DNA of 64,000 nucleotides. Origin: Chamaecrista fasciculata (Eukaryota; Streptophyta; Magnoliopsida; Fabales; Fabaceae). Positions 27,882 through 40,109 of the stretch are shown here, piece by piece. The stretch lies in contig QANZ01036701.1 of the NCBI GenBank assembly GCA_003254925.1, positions 9,441-73,440 on the forward strand, written 5' to 3'. The notes beneath the pieces were generated by a model, which ran no database searches, had not been told where the DNA came from, and saw only the letters and a program-made list of their open reading frames with translations. Position numbers and translations under genes: made by a program. Position 1 is the stretch's first letter. Each line of letters starts with the position of its first letter.

Positions 27882-28110
27882 NATTTTATGTACACATGTA
27901 AATATATAGGTAGGGTTGGTGGAAATATGGGATCTATCATTCAATCTTAAATTGATCAATAACCTTACCATGTGTTATATTTTTCCTTTTCCTTTTATAA
28001 ATTGGTGCAATCTTAAAATAAAAGTATTTCCATATTTTATATATTCATATTGCACAAGATTTTCATATTATAATTAATTAAAACAATTTTATCATACTCA
28101 ATTAAAATAT

Positions 28111-28262
28111 ATAGGTCAAAAACTTATTTTAGTCCCTATTATTTACCCTAAGTTTCATTTTTGTCCCTAATTTTGTTTTGTTTTGTTTTGACCCTTAATG
28201 TTTTGTAAAAGTTTCATCATTAGTCCTCAACTATTGAATATAGTCATATATCTCTCATTTCA
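28111..28262. repeat. Single arm of a foldback element
   Basis: Starts aggtcaaaaacttattttag and contains the ttttagtccct and gtttcatttttgtccct blocks seen in other foldback elements here. No inverted partner is seen downstream. Confidence 0.45.
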
Positions 28263-28389
28263 AATCTAAAAGTGATCAAATTAAAGTTACGAGTTAAATT
28301 TCATGACAAATTTACAAACAAAATATTATAATTCGAGTTTATATATTAAATATTATGATAGGTTTTGATTGTAACTTTAGATATGTGCT

Positions 28390-29460
28390 TATTTATTAAG
28401 TGAATTGCCAAAAAATTTGATTTTATGACGAAAATTGACGGTCAAATGTTAAACTCTTGAGGTTAATTAACTTACTAAAAGTTATTTTGATTAAATATCA
28501 TGACAAAGTTTGCAAAAAATGATGTCAACAAGGAGAATAATACGAAAATTAACTTACAATCGAATTTAACAATAAATGACAATTATATAACGAAAATTGG
28601 CCTTGATATTTTGACATTGATAGATTCATTAAATTGATTAAAAATTTTGAAATTAGCTATCATGATAAAGTTTACAAATTAAATCTTAAACAAGGACACT
28701 GATTCGAAAGATAACTTACATATTCAAAATTAAGGGTATTTCCTTATATAATGATTAAATTGCCAATAAGTTAGTTTTTATATAACGAAAATTGGATATG
28801 ACACTTTGAATTTTGGAGATTCATTACCAGAATAAAAAATTTTGAAATCAATTATCATGACTAAAATTTGAAAACAAAATCTTTAACAAAGAGACTAATT
28901 CTAAAATAAAAGTACATACTAAAGTGATTACATATCAAAGATTTTGATAGGTTTGTTTGCAAGTGAAGAATTTGTTTCCAATTACAGAGTCAAGAGGCTA
29001 AAATAATTATAGATTTTATATATGGAGTCTATTTAAATAGGGAAGTCAACATAAAGGTTATAATAATTGTTACGATACCCGGGTAATTCGAAAATAAAAT
29101 TACATATTATACTAAATTATGAGAAATTGGGAATGTAAGGGATTAATTAACTTATTAAAACCGTGACAATTAAATTATATGTCACTTGATATTTGTCAGA
29201 CACATAATTCAAAATGTAATAATAGTCTTCATATAATAATGGATTAATTATTTGCCATAATACATTACACCTAATGGAACTTTAAATACAAAAGTATGAT
29301 ACAAATTATAGCTTTTGGACAATCAATTATAATCAATATAAATTAGATGAAATGTGTAGGTAATTGATACCATATATAATTGTGGGCCTAAATTTCCTTT
29401 TATACTGATTGAATTGCCAATAAATGACAATTATATAACGAAAATTGGTCAACTAATTTT
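28390..29460. repeat. Diverged repeats around the motif 'acgaaaattg'
   Basis: Blocks of the type 'aattgccaataaatgacaat' followed by 'tatataacgaaaattgg' and then 'ttgaaattaaatatcatgac' recur with cores near 28431, 28593, 28784 and 29439 (one more near 27265). Spacing is irregular. Non-coding, inside the Helitron. Confidence 0.5.
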
Positions 29461-29879
29461 AATATTTTGAGATTAATTAACTTGCAAACAAATGTTGAAA
29501 TTAAATATAATGACTGAGCTGAAAATAAAATCTTTAAAAAATAAACTATTTCGTAAATATAACTACTTATTAAAGTGACTAGATATTAAAGATTTTGATA
29601 TGGAATGTTTGTAATTAAAGATTTTGATTGCAATTACAAATTCAAGTGTGTGAAATAAATAATTAGTCTAAATAAGGATTCTAAATCAACATTGAAATCA
29701 AAATTAATGTTACATGAAGTGATTGGATACCCAAATAGTTCGAATCTAAAATTGCACATTGAAGTATCTTTTTTATCATAGACTCTTTATTTAACTTGCT
29801 AAATAAGTCACGTTGAATTACTCATCAAGGTATATTTTTTTTCATAGACACGCGTTGAAAGTATAATTCTATATTAAAG

Positions 29880-30326
29880 TTAATTGTGTGAAATGTTGTC
29901 ATTGCGAGATCAACTACCAAGTTCAAAAGAGTCACACTGAAATTTTTATATTAATTCAGACTATAAATAAGGAGTACTATTGACATTTATCACACGAAAT
30001 ATAAATTAGCAGCGGGTTTTGTAATTCAGACTAATTAGCTGCGGGTTTTGTGCCATGTCACAATGACAACATTAGGTGTAATTATAAATATGGAAATCGA
30101 AATAGGTATTACAATAATTTCGTTTAGTCCGAGGTAATTCGCCGATAGAATTGCATATTAAATTCATTACACATTAAAGATTTTTATTGATTTTCTTTGC
30201 AATCATAACTTTTTTTTTTAAGTACGTATTAAATATAATAAAATAGTTAAGCAATCTAAATGAGTGGATTATGTCATTATGTGACTCAATTAATCTCGCA
30301 ATGACAACATTTCATACAATTCATTT
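29880..30326. repeat. Inverted repeat pair 'gaaatgttgtcattgcgaga'
   Basis: About 32 bases near 29882-29916 return as the reverse complement near 30290-30322 with about two differences. A partial third copy (caatgacaacattagg) lies near 30060. A 62-bp direct repeat (attaggataatcctaattaa) follows at 30336 and 30398. Probably a decayed small element. Confidence 0.5.
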
Positions 30327-30823
30327 ACTTTGTAAATTAGGATAATCCTAATTAAGAATTTGAGTGTTAAAATTAGGGAAGTAAAATTATTAGAAATTAT
30401 TAGGATAATCCTAATTAAGAATTTTACATAATGATATCGTTTTGATAATGATATGCTGGATAAGCACTATAGCATGTTTTGTTTATCTTCATTTCCAATA
30501 ATATATTTGCTGAACATTATAAGGTTTTACTAAGCCATTGAGTGGATCAATTTAACATGAATGAACTCACTAGATCAGATTATGTTTGTGATTTGATTGA
30601 AGTTCCCGTAGTATATAATGCTATGAACCAAACAGGTACCCTGTAACATATTTCTGTAACACGACCACCCGTGCATCGCACGGGTCAAAACCTAATATAT
30701 ATGTATAGCAACTTAAATTTAAAAAAAAAAATTGTATTGTTATTTACAAAAAAAGAAACTCATTTTTTGGTTAAAGTTTAGCAACATATATATGGTAATT
30801 TCTCAAGATAAGCAATTTCAAAA

Positions 30824-31546
30824 GGCTAAGATCTTATTTTGACCCCTAATATCTGTCTAAGATTCCATTTTAGTCTCTAAAGTTTTTTTTGTTATGGTTC
30901 AGTCTCCAAAGTTGTCAAAAAGTTTCACAACTAGTCCCTAAGTCAATTCCATCCACATTCCTCCGTTAAAAAAAATAAACGAAAGAAGAAATTTGTAGAG
31001 TAACCTCAACAATTTTGATTTTCTACATCAGGGTTCCTAAACCACAACTCTTAGGGACTTGAATGAACTTTGTAAAAGTATTTGGGAGCAAGATTTAATT
31101 TTTTCCAAAGTTGAAATAACACGAGAATTACAAAACAATCCAAATTTTGGGAAAAAGCCGCACTTCAGCCCCTACAATAGCCTAGAACTGTAGGTTTCAG
31201 ATGATGTCCAAAAAAATGAGAATGCTTTTGGAGGGTTCTTCCATTATTCCTTCATCTGAATCAAGACTCTACCATGAAACATCTTAAAACTTCCCAAAGA
31301 ATGTACAAAGAAGATAAGAAAAGAAGAGAATCGGACCTGAAATTTTAAATAAAACTCACTCTGTTGGAAGTCATTCTGCAATTTTCTTCTTTCTTTGTTT
31401 TTTAACGTAGGAAATTAGATGGAAATGATTTAGGGACTAACGGTGAAACTTTTTTGCAGCTTTGAGAACCAAAAAGGAACAAAAAAACCTTTAGGGACTA
31501 AAATAGAATCTTAGGCAAATATTAGGAACCAAAAAGGGTTTTGTCC
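30824..31546. mobile_element. Foldback element with 8-bp target duplication
   Basis: 723 bp, inverted arms (ggctaagatcttattttgac at left; aatagaatcttaggcaaata and the ttttgtcc end at right). The 8-bp repeat TTTCAAAA flanks it (30816-30823, 31547-31554). Non-coding. Confidence 0.68.
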
Positions 31547-31554
31547 TTTCAAAA

Positions 31555-32839
31555 ATTGATTTTTTTTTTCTTTTTGCTACGCCTAATACAGGAGACAGAG
31601 GCATAGAGCTTGTTAGGCATTGTTTTAAATCTCTGCTTGTTATAAAATATTTTTCTTAAAATAATAGGGTATTATATGAAAGACAATGTGACAAATATTT
31701 AGTGAAATCTTTTGAAAGGTACTTTTATTAGTATTTTATCCTCCATTTATAAATTTTTTTTTTTTTTGGCCTGATCCATTTATAAATCATTGAGAAAAGA
31801 AATTTAAGGGGCTTTGAATTTTAGTGTCGAAATATAAATTTGTATTCAACAGGATGAGTCAAACTGTCAAAGTTCTTCGGAGTAAGAAACTAGATAAAAA
31901 AGCAGACAATTAAAGATTTTAAATAGGTCATTATTATCACTCAACAATAATTTCATCCTTTTTGCTTTAATTTACTGCTAACTGCTAAGAGTAGCTCTAT
32001 CCTTTTTTTTTTCTTTTCATAATGCCATACCAAAAAGATCTTTTCTATTAAGACCACTCTATATAAATGAAGAGGCACTTTAATTCAGTGTGATTATTTT
32101 CAATAAAAAAAATGTATCTTTTAGAAAATCGTCCATTTTTTTTTCTATTAATTTGAAGGTGTTTATTTCCCTTTAAATCTTCCCAAACACAAGAATTTTC
32201 CCTCAAAGTAAGTACTTGTTCATTAGTAATTAAGGAAATTGATACATAAATCAAGCATGACCTGAAACAATATACCTTAAAAGTTCAAACCAAACCCTAG
32301 TTGGCATGTCTCAAAACTTTCCTAAATAGCAATATAAAAATCCTAAACTATAATCAAAAGGACCCATATTTATAAATCCATATAATTCCAAGGTCAGCCC
32401 TCTGCAAATATATATATATATATATTTGTAAGAGTCATAATTAAAGCTGCCTTTGAGCACTAACACATAATAAGTATAATAATTATCTGGATGACAGAAT
32501 GAATGAAAATAAAAATCCCAATATTGATCTTTTCTGAGCTTATCATTTAGTTAAATAGGGACAAAGATTTAAGCTGTGTATCATCAGCATTCAGCTTTAA
32601 ACCTTTTCTTAATCCTATTAATTTCCTTTTTATGGGGACCATCAATATTAATCCTGTTCCCTTTGACTCTTTTCATGACGAATGGTTTCATATGTATATA
32701 TAGTTAATTAAATGGATCATGGATGTGTGAAATAATATCTTATTAAATCGACCAAAATTGCAATAACACCCCAAATTCATGTATGTACATGTAGATCGAC
32801 TTTACATATATACTTCAAAGATTATGCAACTATTATTTT
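31555..32839. other. Intergenic
   Basis: AT-rich with poly-T runs and a short (TA)n near 32410. No gene supported. A 68-codon minus-strand frame at 32048-32254 has no recognisable features. Confidence 0.4.
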
Positions 32840-33886
32840 GGTCAAATTGCGCTTTTGGTCCCATAATTTTTTGTTCAGGTCTCAATTTGGTCTCAACTTT
32901 TTTGTTTCATTTTTTGTTTTATATCTTTTGCTATATTGTTTAAAAAGATGTGATGTGATATATTATATGTGATTTTTGAAATTTCTGATATAAAAGACCT
33001 CAAAACTATATATAATCAAATGTTTAAATTGGTATTAAATGTATGCTCTTAAGTTCATTTTGATCTTAAATATTTTAAAATGTTCAAATTGGTCTTAAAT
33101 GTTGTCTTTTAGTTTTATTTTAGTCCCAAACTATTGAATGTGGTGGTCATATATCTCTCGTTTCAAATTCAAATGTGATGAGTCCAAAACTACGTGTTAC
33201 TTTTGATAAGTATTCTCACAATTCAGTTGGGATTGTAAGTAAATGAAGTCAAATCTAGTCCTGAAAGTGGGCCCCTTGTTTCATAGTCAAACAAGAAAAG
33301 TTGGTTATATCTCTTTTGTTTTTAATCGAAATGCGACAAGTCCTTTTTTTATCCAGTTGAGATCGTAGGCAAATGAGGTCAAATCGGGCTCAAAAAATAG
33401 ATATGGGACTAATTTTTCATAATTTTTTACTTTTTATTCCCAAACCCACTTTTAGATTTAATTGATTTCATTTGTTGATGTTCCCAACCAAGCAGAAAAA
33501 AGAACTGGTCAAAAGTAACCTGTAATTCTAAATTCTTCGCATTCAGACTAGAAATAAGAGAGATATGACCAACTTTGCTTATTTGACCGTGAAACGAACA
33601 ACCCACTTTGTGACTCAATTTGACCCCATTTGTTGACAGCCCAACTCAATTGAGAAAATACTCATCAAAAGCAACGTATAACTTTGGATTCGTCACATTC
33701 GAACTTAAAACGAGAGATATATGACGACATTTAAAAGTTTGGGACCAAAATGAAACCAAATGGTAATATTTAGGACCAAAATAAACTTAATGACACACAT
33801 TTAGGACCAATTTGAATGTTTTGAAACATTTAGGACCAAAATAAACTTAATGACACACATTTAGGACCAATTTAATAATTTGACCA
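32840..33886. mobile_element. Foldback element(s) of the 'ggtcaaattg' family, possibly nested
   Basis: Starts ggtcaaattgcgcttttggt and ends caatttaataatttgacc. Inner blocks (ttaaattggtcttaaatg type, aaatgtgatgagtccaaaac) return in inverted form near 33660-33870. Two families of arms seem mixed at the left (32840-32910 and 33015 on). A 60-bp unit is repeated in tandem at about 33769-33888. Non-coding. Confidence 0.6.
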
Positions 33887-34672
33887 GTATAATATATATA
33901 TATATATATCACTTTACTTGCATCTCATCAATACTTATTCAAAATGAGACAACATGACATAGAAAACACAATATTTTACATTGCACATGACAATTGGAAT
34001 CCATGAAAATATAATTAGAGGAAAGAAAAGAGGGAATCTTAAAAGGTTTAGGGTTAGAGGCACATGATGGTGGGTTCCTCTCCTTCCCTTCCACTCATGG
34101 TGGAACTTAAAATCCGTACATCAAAAAGAATGTTTTCCTTTGTTTTTTTAGACAAAAAGTTATAAATGTTTTGGATCATCAATGGCAACCTCAGGCTACC
34201 CACTGAATTCTCTCACACTACATACAAATTAATAATTGTATGATGAAATTATGTAGATTCCACAATCCTGAAATCTAATAGTATAATGGAGATTCCAAGA
34301 GATAGTTGATTCTTCATAGAGAAAGTGATTAAAAAGTCAGTTTTTAATACATAGTGAATTCGTTTATATATAGTAAGTGTTTGTAGTAGCCACCTCCCCC
34401 ATGCCCAACCGCAAGGACATTAAAAGAAAAAAAAAACTATAATTTTTTCTAATTAATTAGAAGTGGTCTGGATTTTAATTATGAAGGTTCACTTTTGGCT
34501 CATATATATATTCTTGTTAATTAATTTAGTCCATCATCTTCTATAAATATATACTTATGAATCTGACAAGAAGTTTATAACGATGGTGGGTATAGATATG
34601 CAAATCTCTTCTCAATCAAAAGGAAATTTAAAATAGATTAGTGGGAGTACTTAATTAAAAAAAACTATTATA

Positions 34673-34704
<32 letters not shown>

Positions 34705-34747
34705 ATACATATTGGGGAAGGGGAAAGTGTATCAAGCCGGAGAAGTA
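33887..34747. other. Intergenic
   Basis: Contains (TA)n runs near 33895 and 34676. 34010-34210 is less AT-rich and not visibly repetitive, but I see no gene. Confidence 0.4.
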
Positions 34748-35136
34748 ATTTTAAGGTATTAACACTCTTAAAGTATGTGATCATTTTCAGTTGTATTCTT
34801 AAAATTCTTTTTGGATTAATTGTACTCTCAAAGTATGGGGTCAGTTTCAGTTATACCTCCAAAGTTTTTCTTAATCAATTATACCCTCAATGTTTTACAT
34901 ATGAGTCAATTGTACCCCCAAATGTCCACCAATTTAGAGGTACAATTGACACAAAAAAAAATTAAGGGTACAATTGATAAAAAAATAAAAAATTAGGGGT
35001 ATAAGTGACTCAAAAAACTTTTGGGTATAATTGAAACTGACCCATACTTTAGGGGTACAATTGACCAAAAAACATTTTAGAGGGTATAATTGAAAATAAC
35101 CGCATACTTTGAAGACACCAATGACACTTTTGTCTA
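34748..35136. mobile_element. Small foldback element
   Basis: The left arm (aaagtatggggtcagtttca and neighbours) pairs with the right arm (tgaaactgacccatacttta near 35032). The outer ends ttttaaggtatta / cacttttgtcta are weaker. Non-coding. Confidence 0.6.
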
Positions 35137-35539
35137 ATTTGAATTTGTGGACGAGGTACTTAGAGAAAAAATACCTATTATTAATTAGATCATAAAATAT
35201 TTTTCTATATTCAAATGATTATTTATTTTATATCTTCTTTAATCAACTTAAAAAAAGAAAAAAGAAAAATGTTTTGCATTAACTATAAATTATTGATTTT
35301 TTAAAATTTATCAATAATCGTGCTTCCATCTTAAATGTTTGAACATGTCAAAATATCTAGGTGGCACTTGAATAGGTACAGATATTTACACAGATACAAG
35401 TCTAGTTAATTTTAAAAATTTTATATATTTATTTATATAAAAGGTCTAAAATATAAATTTATACAATTTTTCTTATAGAATTATGAATGTATTATTTATT
35501 AATCTAAAAAAATAAAGTCTTAATATAACAAAAAATGAA

Positions 35540-36660
35540 GGGTAAATTGCATTTTGATATCCTTTGGTTTGGTCATATTTCACTTTGGTATCCTCAGGTT
35601 TAAAAAGTGACACTTTGGTACCCTGTAGTATTCTCTATTAACATTTTGATACCCTTTTGGTGCTATTTTGTAATTTTAACCATAACAAATTTTACAAAAA
35701 TTACATATTGACCCCCAACATTTTCATAAAATTACAAATAGGTCCTTGAATACATATTATCTAGGGAATAAAATGAAAACTATAAAAAAAAATAGGACTA
35801 TTTTGTATTTTTATCATNTCTTTTGATCAAATGGTCATTTTGGTCCTAAATGCATATCCTACTGTTCATTTCGACCTTTTATGTTTCAAAATATTTAAAT
35901 TGGTCTTAAATGTTGACACAATATTTTATTTTGGTCCCAAACTATTGAATTTGGTCATATAAGACTGGATTGTAACTTACCTCAAAAGATAAGGGACCAA
36001 AATTGCACTTTGGCCTCAATGATATTTGTAAATTATAATTAATTATGATAAAAATTATCTTTTATCATTTAGAAATAAAGTACAATTGTTAAAAGAAAAA
36101 TAGAAAAAAGGCCAAAATATCATTTTGGTCCCTAATGTTTACCCTAAATTCCAATTTTAGTCCCCAAAATTTTTTCTGTTCCATTTTTGTCCTTGATGTT
36201 TCCCCAAAAAAAAATTTGGTCCTTAATAAGTTTCATGATTGGTCCCTACTAAAGTTGGTCATATAGATCTCTCTCATTTCAAATATGAATTCAACGAAAT
36301 GGAAGTTGTATGTTACTCTTAACAAATTCTTTCTCTACTCAGTTAGTTAGGACTGTCGATAAAAGAGATCAAATTGGGCCTAAAATAAGGACCAAAAGTG
36401 GGTTGCTCGTTTTCTAAAGTTGGTCATTTCTCTTGTTTCAACTTTCAAGTACGAAGCAACGAAATCGGAGCTAAGAATTACTCTTGACGAGCTAGTTCTT
36501 TCTTTATTCAGTTGGAGTCATCAACAAATGAGGTCAAATGATATTTCAAAAGTGAGTTTGGTCAAAACACAAACAACTTTCAAAGTACTATTTGACATTA
36601 TTGTTTACTGACAACTCCAATTAAATAGAGAAAAAACTCGTGAAGAATAATAGTATCTAT
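35540..36660. repeat. Cluster of foldback-element arms
   Basis: At least three starts are visible: gggtaaattgcattttgata (35542), gatcaaatggtcattttggt (35826) and aaggccaaaatatcattttg (36107). Few of the arms find a full inverted partner, so these are truncated or nested copies. One N lies near 35818. Short open frames here are incidental. Confidence 0.5.
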
Positions 36661-37574
36661 GATTTCGTCACATTGGTCGCCTTATATAAAATATTTTAAC
36701 TCACCAAACATATTTTTTATATTCTTAAAAGTCAATCTTGAGAATGTGATTCTCATAAATATAATTTTTAAAAATAAAAAGAAAATTGATGTAGCAAACA
36801 CCCCTAATTAAAACTATTGATGTTTTCTCGGGCTAAACTCCCCTAAATTTTTGTCTACCAAAAAAACTATTGATGTTCAATTCTCCTAATTAAACTCTCA
36901 TTTTAAGCTGTTTAAATCTCTCATATAGTCAAATATATTGGGCATGACTCATAATGTGTGGCTCAGGTGAAAAGCTTTTATAACATCGAATTGTTATCTA
37001 AGTTCCTAAAGAAAATATGTATAAAGAACAAAAAAAAGTGTCAATTTTTTGAATAAAACTAGTCAGATATCTAGAAAATACAAAATACAGACACCACATA
37101 AATGAAAAGAAAAGAAAATAATTAAATGAACCTTGCGCATGATCATCATTTATTGCGGATGAGCAAGCAATTAGTATCGTGATCAAATTGAAATACTAGT
37201 TGTAAATATTAATATTATATTATACGAAGTTAATGCAAATTAAATGCTTAATTATACTATATGAATTGTTTATTTAAAGTGTGTTAGCTAGCAAGTTGCA
37301 ACCAAATAATTAAAAATAGCACACGTCAAAATAGATTATTAATAAAAACACGTGTCTGGCATTAGATAGAGAGACTTAATCCTGAGTGCAAACATAACGG
37401 CCAGAGGTGAAGAAGCACTTATTCCATACCCAATGCCTTTAATTTGCAGATTCTCAGTTTTATGCACTTGCTTGCGCGAGCATTAAATTTCATGTTTTTT
37501 TACATCCAACTAGATCAATGAAATTAATCATCAACATCTATATCTATTAGTAGTATTATCTAAAGAAAAATATT
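36661..37574. other. Intergenic
   Basis: 37310-37510 is the least repetitive part (contains cacgtgtctgg and ttgcttgcgcgagc), but no open frame or RNA structure could be supported. Confidence 0.4.
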
Positions 37575-38170
37575 TGAGCAAAAGCACTAATTTTGTCTCT
37601 AAATTTTGCACTAATTGTTAATTTCGTTCTCAATATTTTTTTTGCTGTCAATTTTATTCCTAATGTTTTACATTTTGGTCAATTGTATCCTTTGACTAAT
37701 TTCGTTTAATAAATTAACGACAGACTGCATCCTGTTTTTTAATCTTAGTTAGGATTTTGATTTCTTTTTCTATTAGTTTTACATTATATATCATTAGTTA
37801 GGTAGATTCTGTCATTAATATTTGGCTTAAGTAAGAGCAAAGGATAAATTTGATAGAAATGTGAAACATTGAGGACAAAATTGACAATTGATGTAAAGTT
37901 TGAGGACAAAATTAGTACTGTTAGTACCTTCAATGTTTTGGGTCATTTTCAGTTATACCCCCCAATGTTTTTTTTTTGTCAATTATATCCCCAATGTTTT
38001 ATTTTCTAGGCAATTGTACCTCCAATGTTTTACATTTTTTATCAATTATACCCCAAATGTAGGAATATATATAATTGACTCAAATGTAAAACGATGGGGA
38101 TATAATTGATAAAAAATATATTAAGGATATAACTGAAAATGATCACAAACATTAGGGATACTAACAGTAT
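37575..38170. mobile_element. Two adjacent small foldback elements
   Basis: The first (37575-37916) has arms around gcactaattttgtctc and gaggacaaaattagta. The second (37917-38170) has arms tactgttagtaccttcaatg and gggatactaacagtatttt. Both are non-coding. They lie back to back, suggesting one inserted at the other's edge. Confidence 0.55.
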
Positions 38171-38799
38171 TTTGCCTATATATATACATATGTTTACATG
38201 GATGGCTACATCTCACTAATTACTAATTAGCTTGATCAAACTATATGATCAGATACTCGATCCCATCCATTAGTCCATTCAAGAATCTCTTGTAATTACT
38301 ATATAGATTCTGATTTTAAAAAGAAAAAGGAACTAGATTTATTTTACTGTGTCAATTCTAAAGTGCTACCGAATTTGATATGATTTTGCATAAATTAAAG
38401 TTCCCAATCTCTCTTAATTCGCGGAAGATTAATCTTAACCTATGGGGATAGGTTAAAGGATATCTTAAGCAACTAAAAAAAATTCCCAATCTGTTAATTT
38501 ATACTAAGCAGAAATTTTCTTTACTGATAACCAACATAAATTAGAAATAAGAATTTTTGTCGTATACTCAATATATATTCAAAGCTTTCCTCTGATTAAT
38601 TAGAATTTGACCTACATCGTAAATTAAAATATAGAAGAGCCTTCCATAAAAAATATTGTACGTATTTATAAAATTTTGAATAAAAAATCTTATTTTTAAA
38701 TGATATCAAATCGTTTACCATTTTAACTAACCTCTTATTGATAAGTTAAAAAAAAATAACTTTTGAAATTGTAAGAAAATATATATCAGATATAATTTA
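38171..38799. other. Intergenic
   Basis: AT-rich sequence with no supported feature. Confidence 0.4.
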
Positions 38800-39445
38800 G
38801 GGTAAATTACACAAAAGAGTCTTGTGGTTTGACCCATTTTCAGATAAGGTCCATGTGGTTTAAAAAGTGTCAAAATGGAGGCACGTGATTTCCTCTGTTA
38901 ATAAATAGGATCCTAGGTAGTTTTTTCCATCCAAATTAACAAAGCCAGGTTACAATGAATTTTAAGGTGGACTGTTTTGTAATTTGAACATTTTTTTAAT
39001 TAAAACAAACTAAAAAAGGACCATTTTGCAATTTAAACCTAAATACAATAAGAGTAAAACACCAAACACGATTGCATTCTGTCATCTTCGATCTTTCCTT
39101 TCCTTCTTCTTCTTCTAGGGCTCTTCATCATTCTCCCACTGCCATTTACAAAATTTATCACTACAAATGTATGCATTTTTTTCAACTTAATCAAACTTAC
39201 ACAAGCTTTTCAAATTTCTACCAATTTAATTTTGCTAGAGTCTTCAATTATAAGTAGTAGCCATTTCAATTTACCATACTAGAAGCTCCGTTTCTATTTC
39301 CTAAACTTCGCTAATGGCGACGGCGATAGCATGCCGTGGTCGACGCCTATCTCCGCACTGCCGGTCACCATTTTAACACTTTTTAAACCATAGGACCTTA
39401 TCTGAAAATGGGTCAAACCACATGGCTCTTTTATGTAATTTACCC
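38800..39445. mobile_element. Foldback MULE-like element with near 9-bp target duplication
   Basis: 646 bp, beginning GGGTAAATTACACAAAAGAG and ending ATGTAATTTACCC. The arms match well (gtttgacccattttcagata against tatctgaaaatgggtcaaac). Flanks are TATAATTTA / TATCATTTA (38791-38799, 39446-39454; one mismatch). The GC-richer centre (39300-39365) may be captured sequence. No transposase. Confidence 0.75.
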
Positions 39446-39835
39446 TATCATTTAATCCAATATCTTAAAAATCAAAATTAATTTTCTCTTTAACAAATTA
39501 ATTAAACATCCTCATAAACAATCTTTAGAGATCCATGTTTGATCAAGAAATAACACCTTCTTTATCGGTATCTCTTATAACAATTAGCATGGTTAAAAAT
39601 TGCAGTTCACAATTACGATTGTGGCGACAATAATACTGTAAGTATTGTTGCTCGAATCCAAGACATTGTGCTTAAAGGACTCTACCACTCTTAAAAATAT
39701 TGAATCTTGTTGATATGTGTAATCAAGAGGATAAAGTTAATAATGCACTAATTACTTTTTTAAAAAAATAAGTCACTAATTACTTTTTTCAAAATAAGTC
39801 TTTATTCTAAGGTAGAATTAACGCTGCTTTCCAAA

Positions 39836-39872
<37 letters not shown>

Positions 39873-40109
39873 CCTAAGTTCACCACTAAATGCAATTAAC
39901 GCATAATAGTTTTATATATTGTAAATTTTTCATCGTTGGCTTCTTCTCTTGGATGAGAGGGCAATCATAAAAACAAGGAAAGAGGAAAGAAAACAATACT
40001 ATTACACAAGAATATTAACGTTGTTCGAAATTTCAATAGCTACGAACTACCGCTATCTTATTAAGATAATTTTATTATCTGTTAACTTTTGTATAATAAA
40101 AATTGTAGA
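39446..40109. other. Intergenic with (AG)n microsatellite
   Basis: Holds an (AG)n run at 39839-39867. Otherwise AT-rich with no supported gene. Confidence 0.5.

Larger units (their letters stand above)
25297..30695 (+). mobile_element. Helitron (non-autonomous), candidate full-length
   Basis: About 5.4 kb. The 5' end TCATATATAAAAGCCTAAAA has the TC start and the TATAAAAGCCT pattern common in plant Helitrons. The 3' end has a GC hairpin CCCGTGCATCGCACGGG (30669-30685) followed by TCAAAACCTAA, a CTRR terminus. The flanks are A on the left and T on the right, the A^T insertion rule. No Rep/helicase frame is present. Inside: a short frame at 26655-26840, a duplicated block at 26904-27239, an LTR scrap at 27755-27881, one foldback arm near 28110-28260 and degenerate repeats. 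Nested or collapsed assembly cannot be excluded, as two N lie inside. Confidence 0.62.

Noticed and set aside
28390-29460. CRISPR-like array
   Set aside because: Repeats are diverged and irregularly spaced, and the DNA is a plant nuclear genome.
37310-37510. Conserved non-coding element or microRNA gene
   Set aside because: Less repetitive than its surroundings, but no stem-loop or known motif could be supported.
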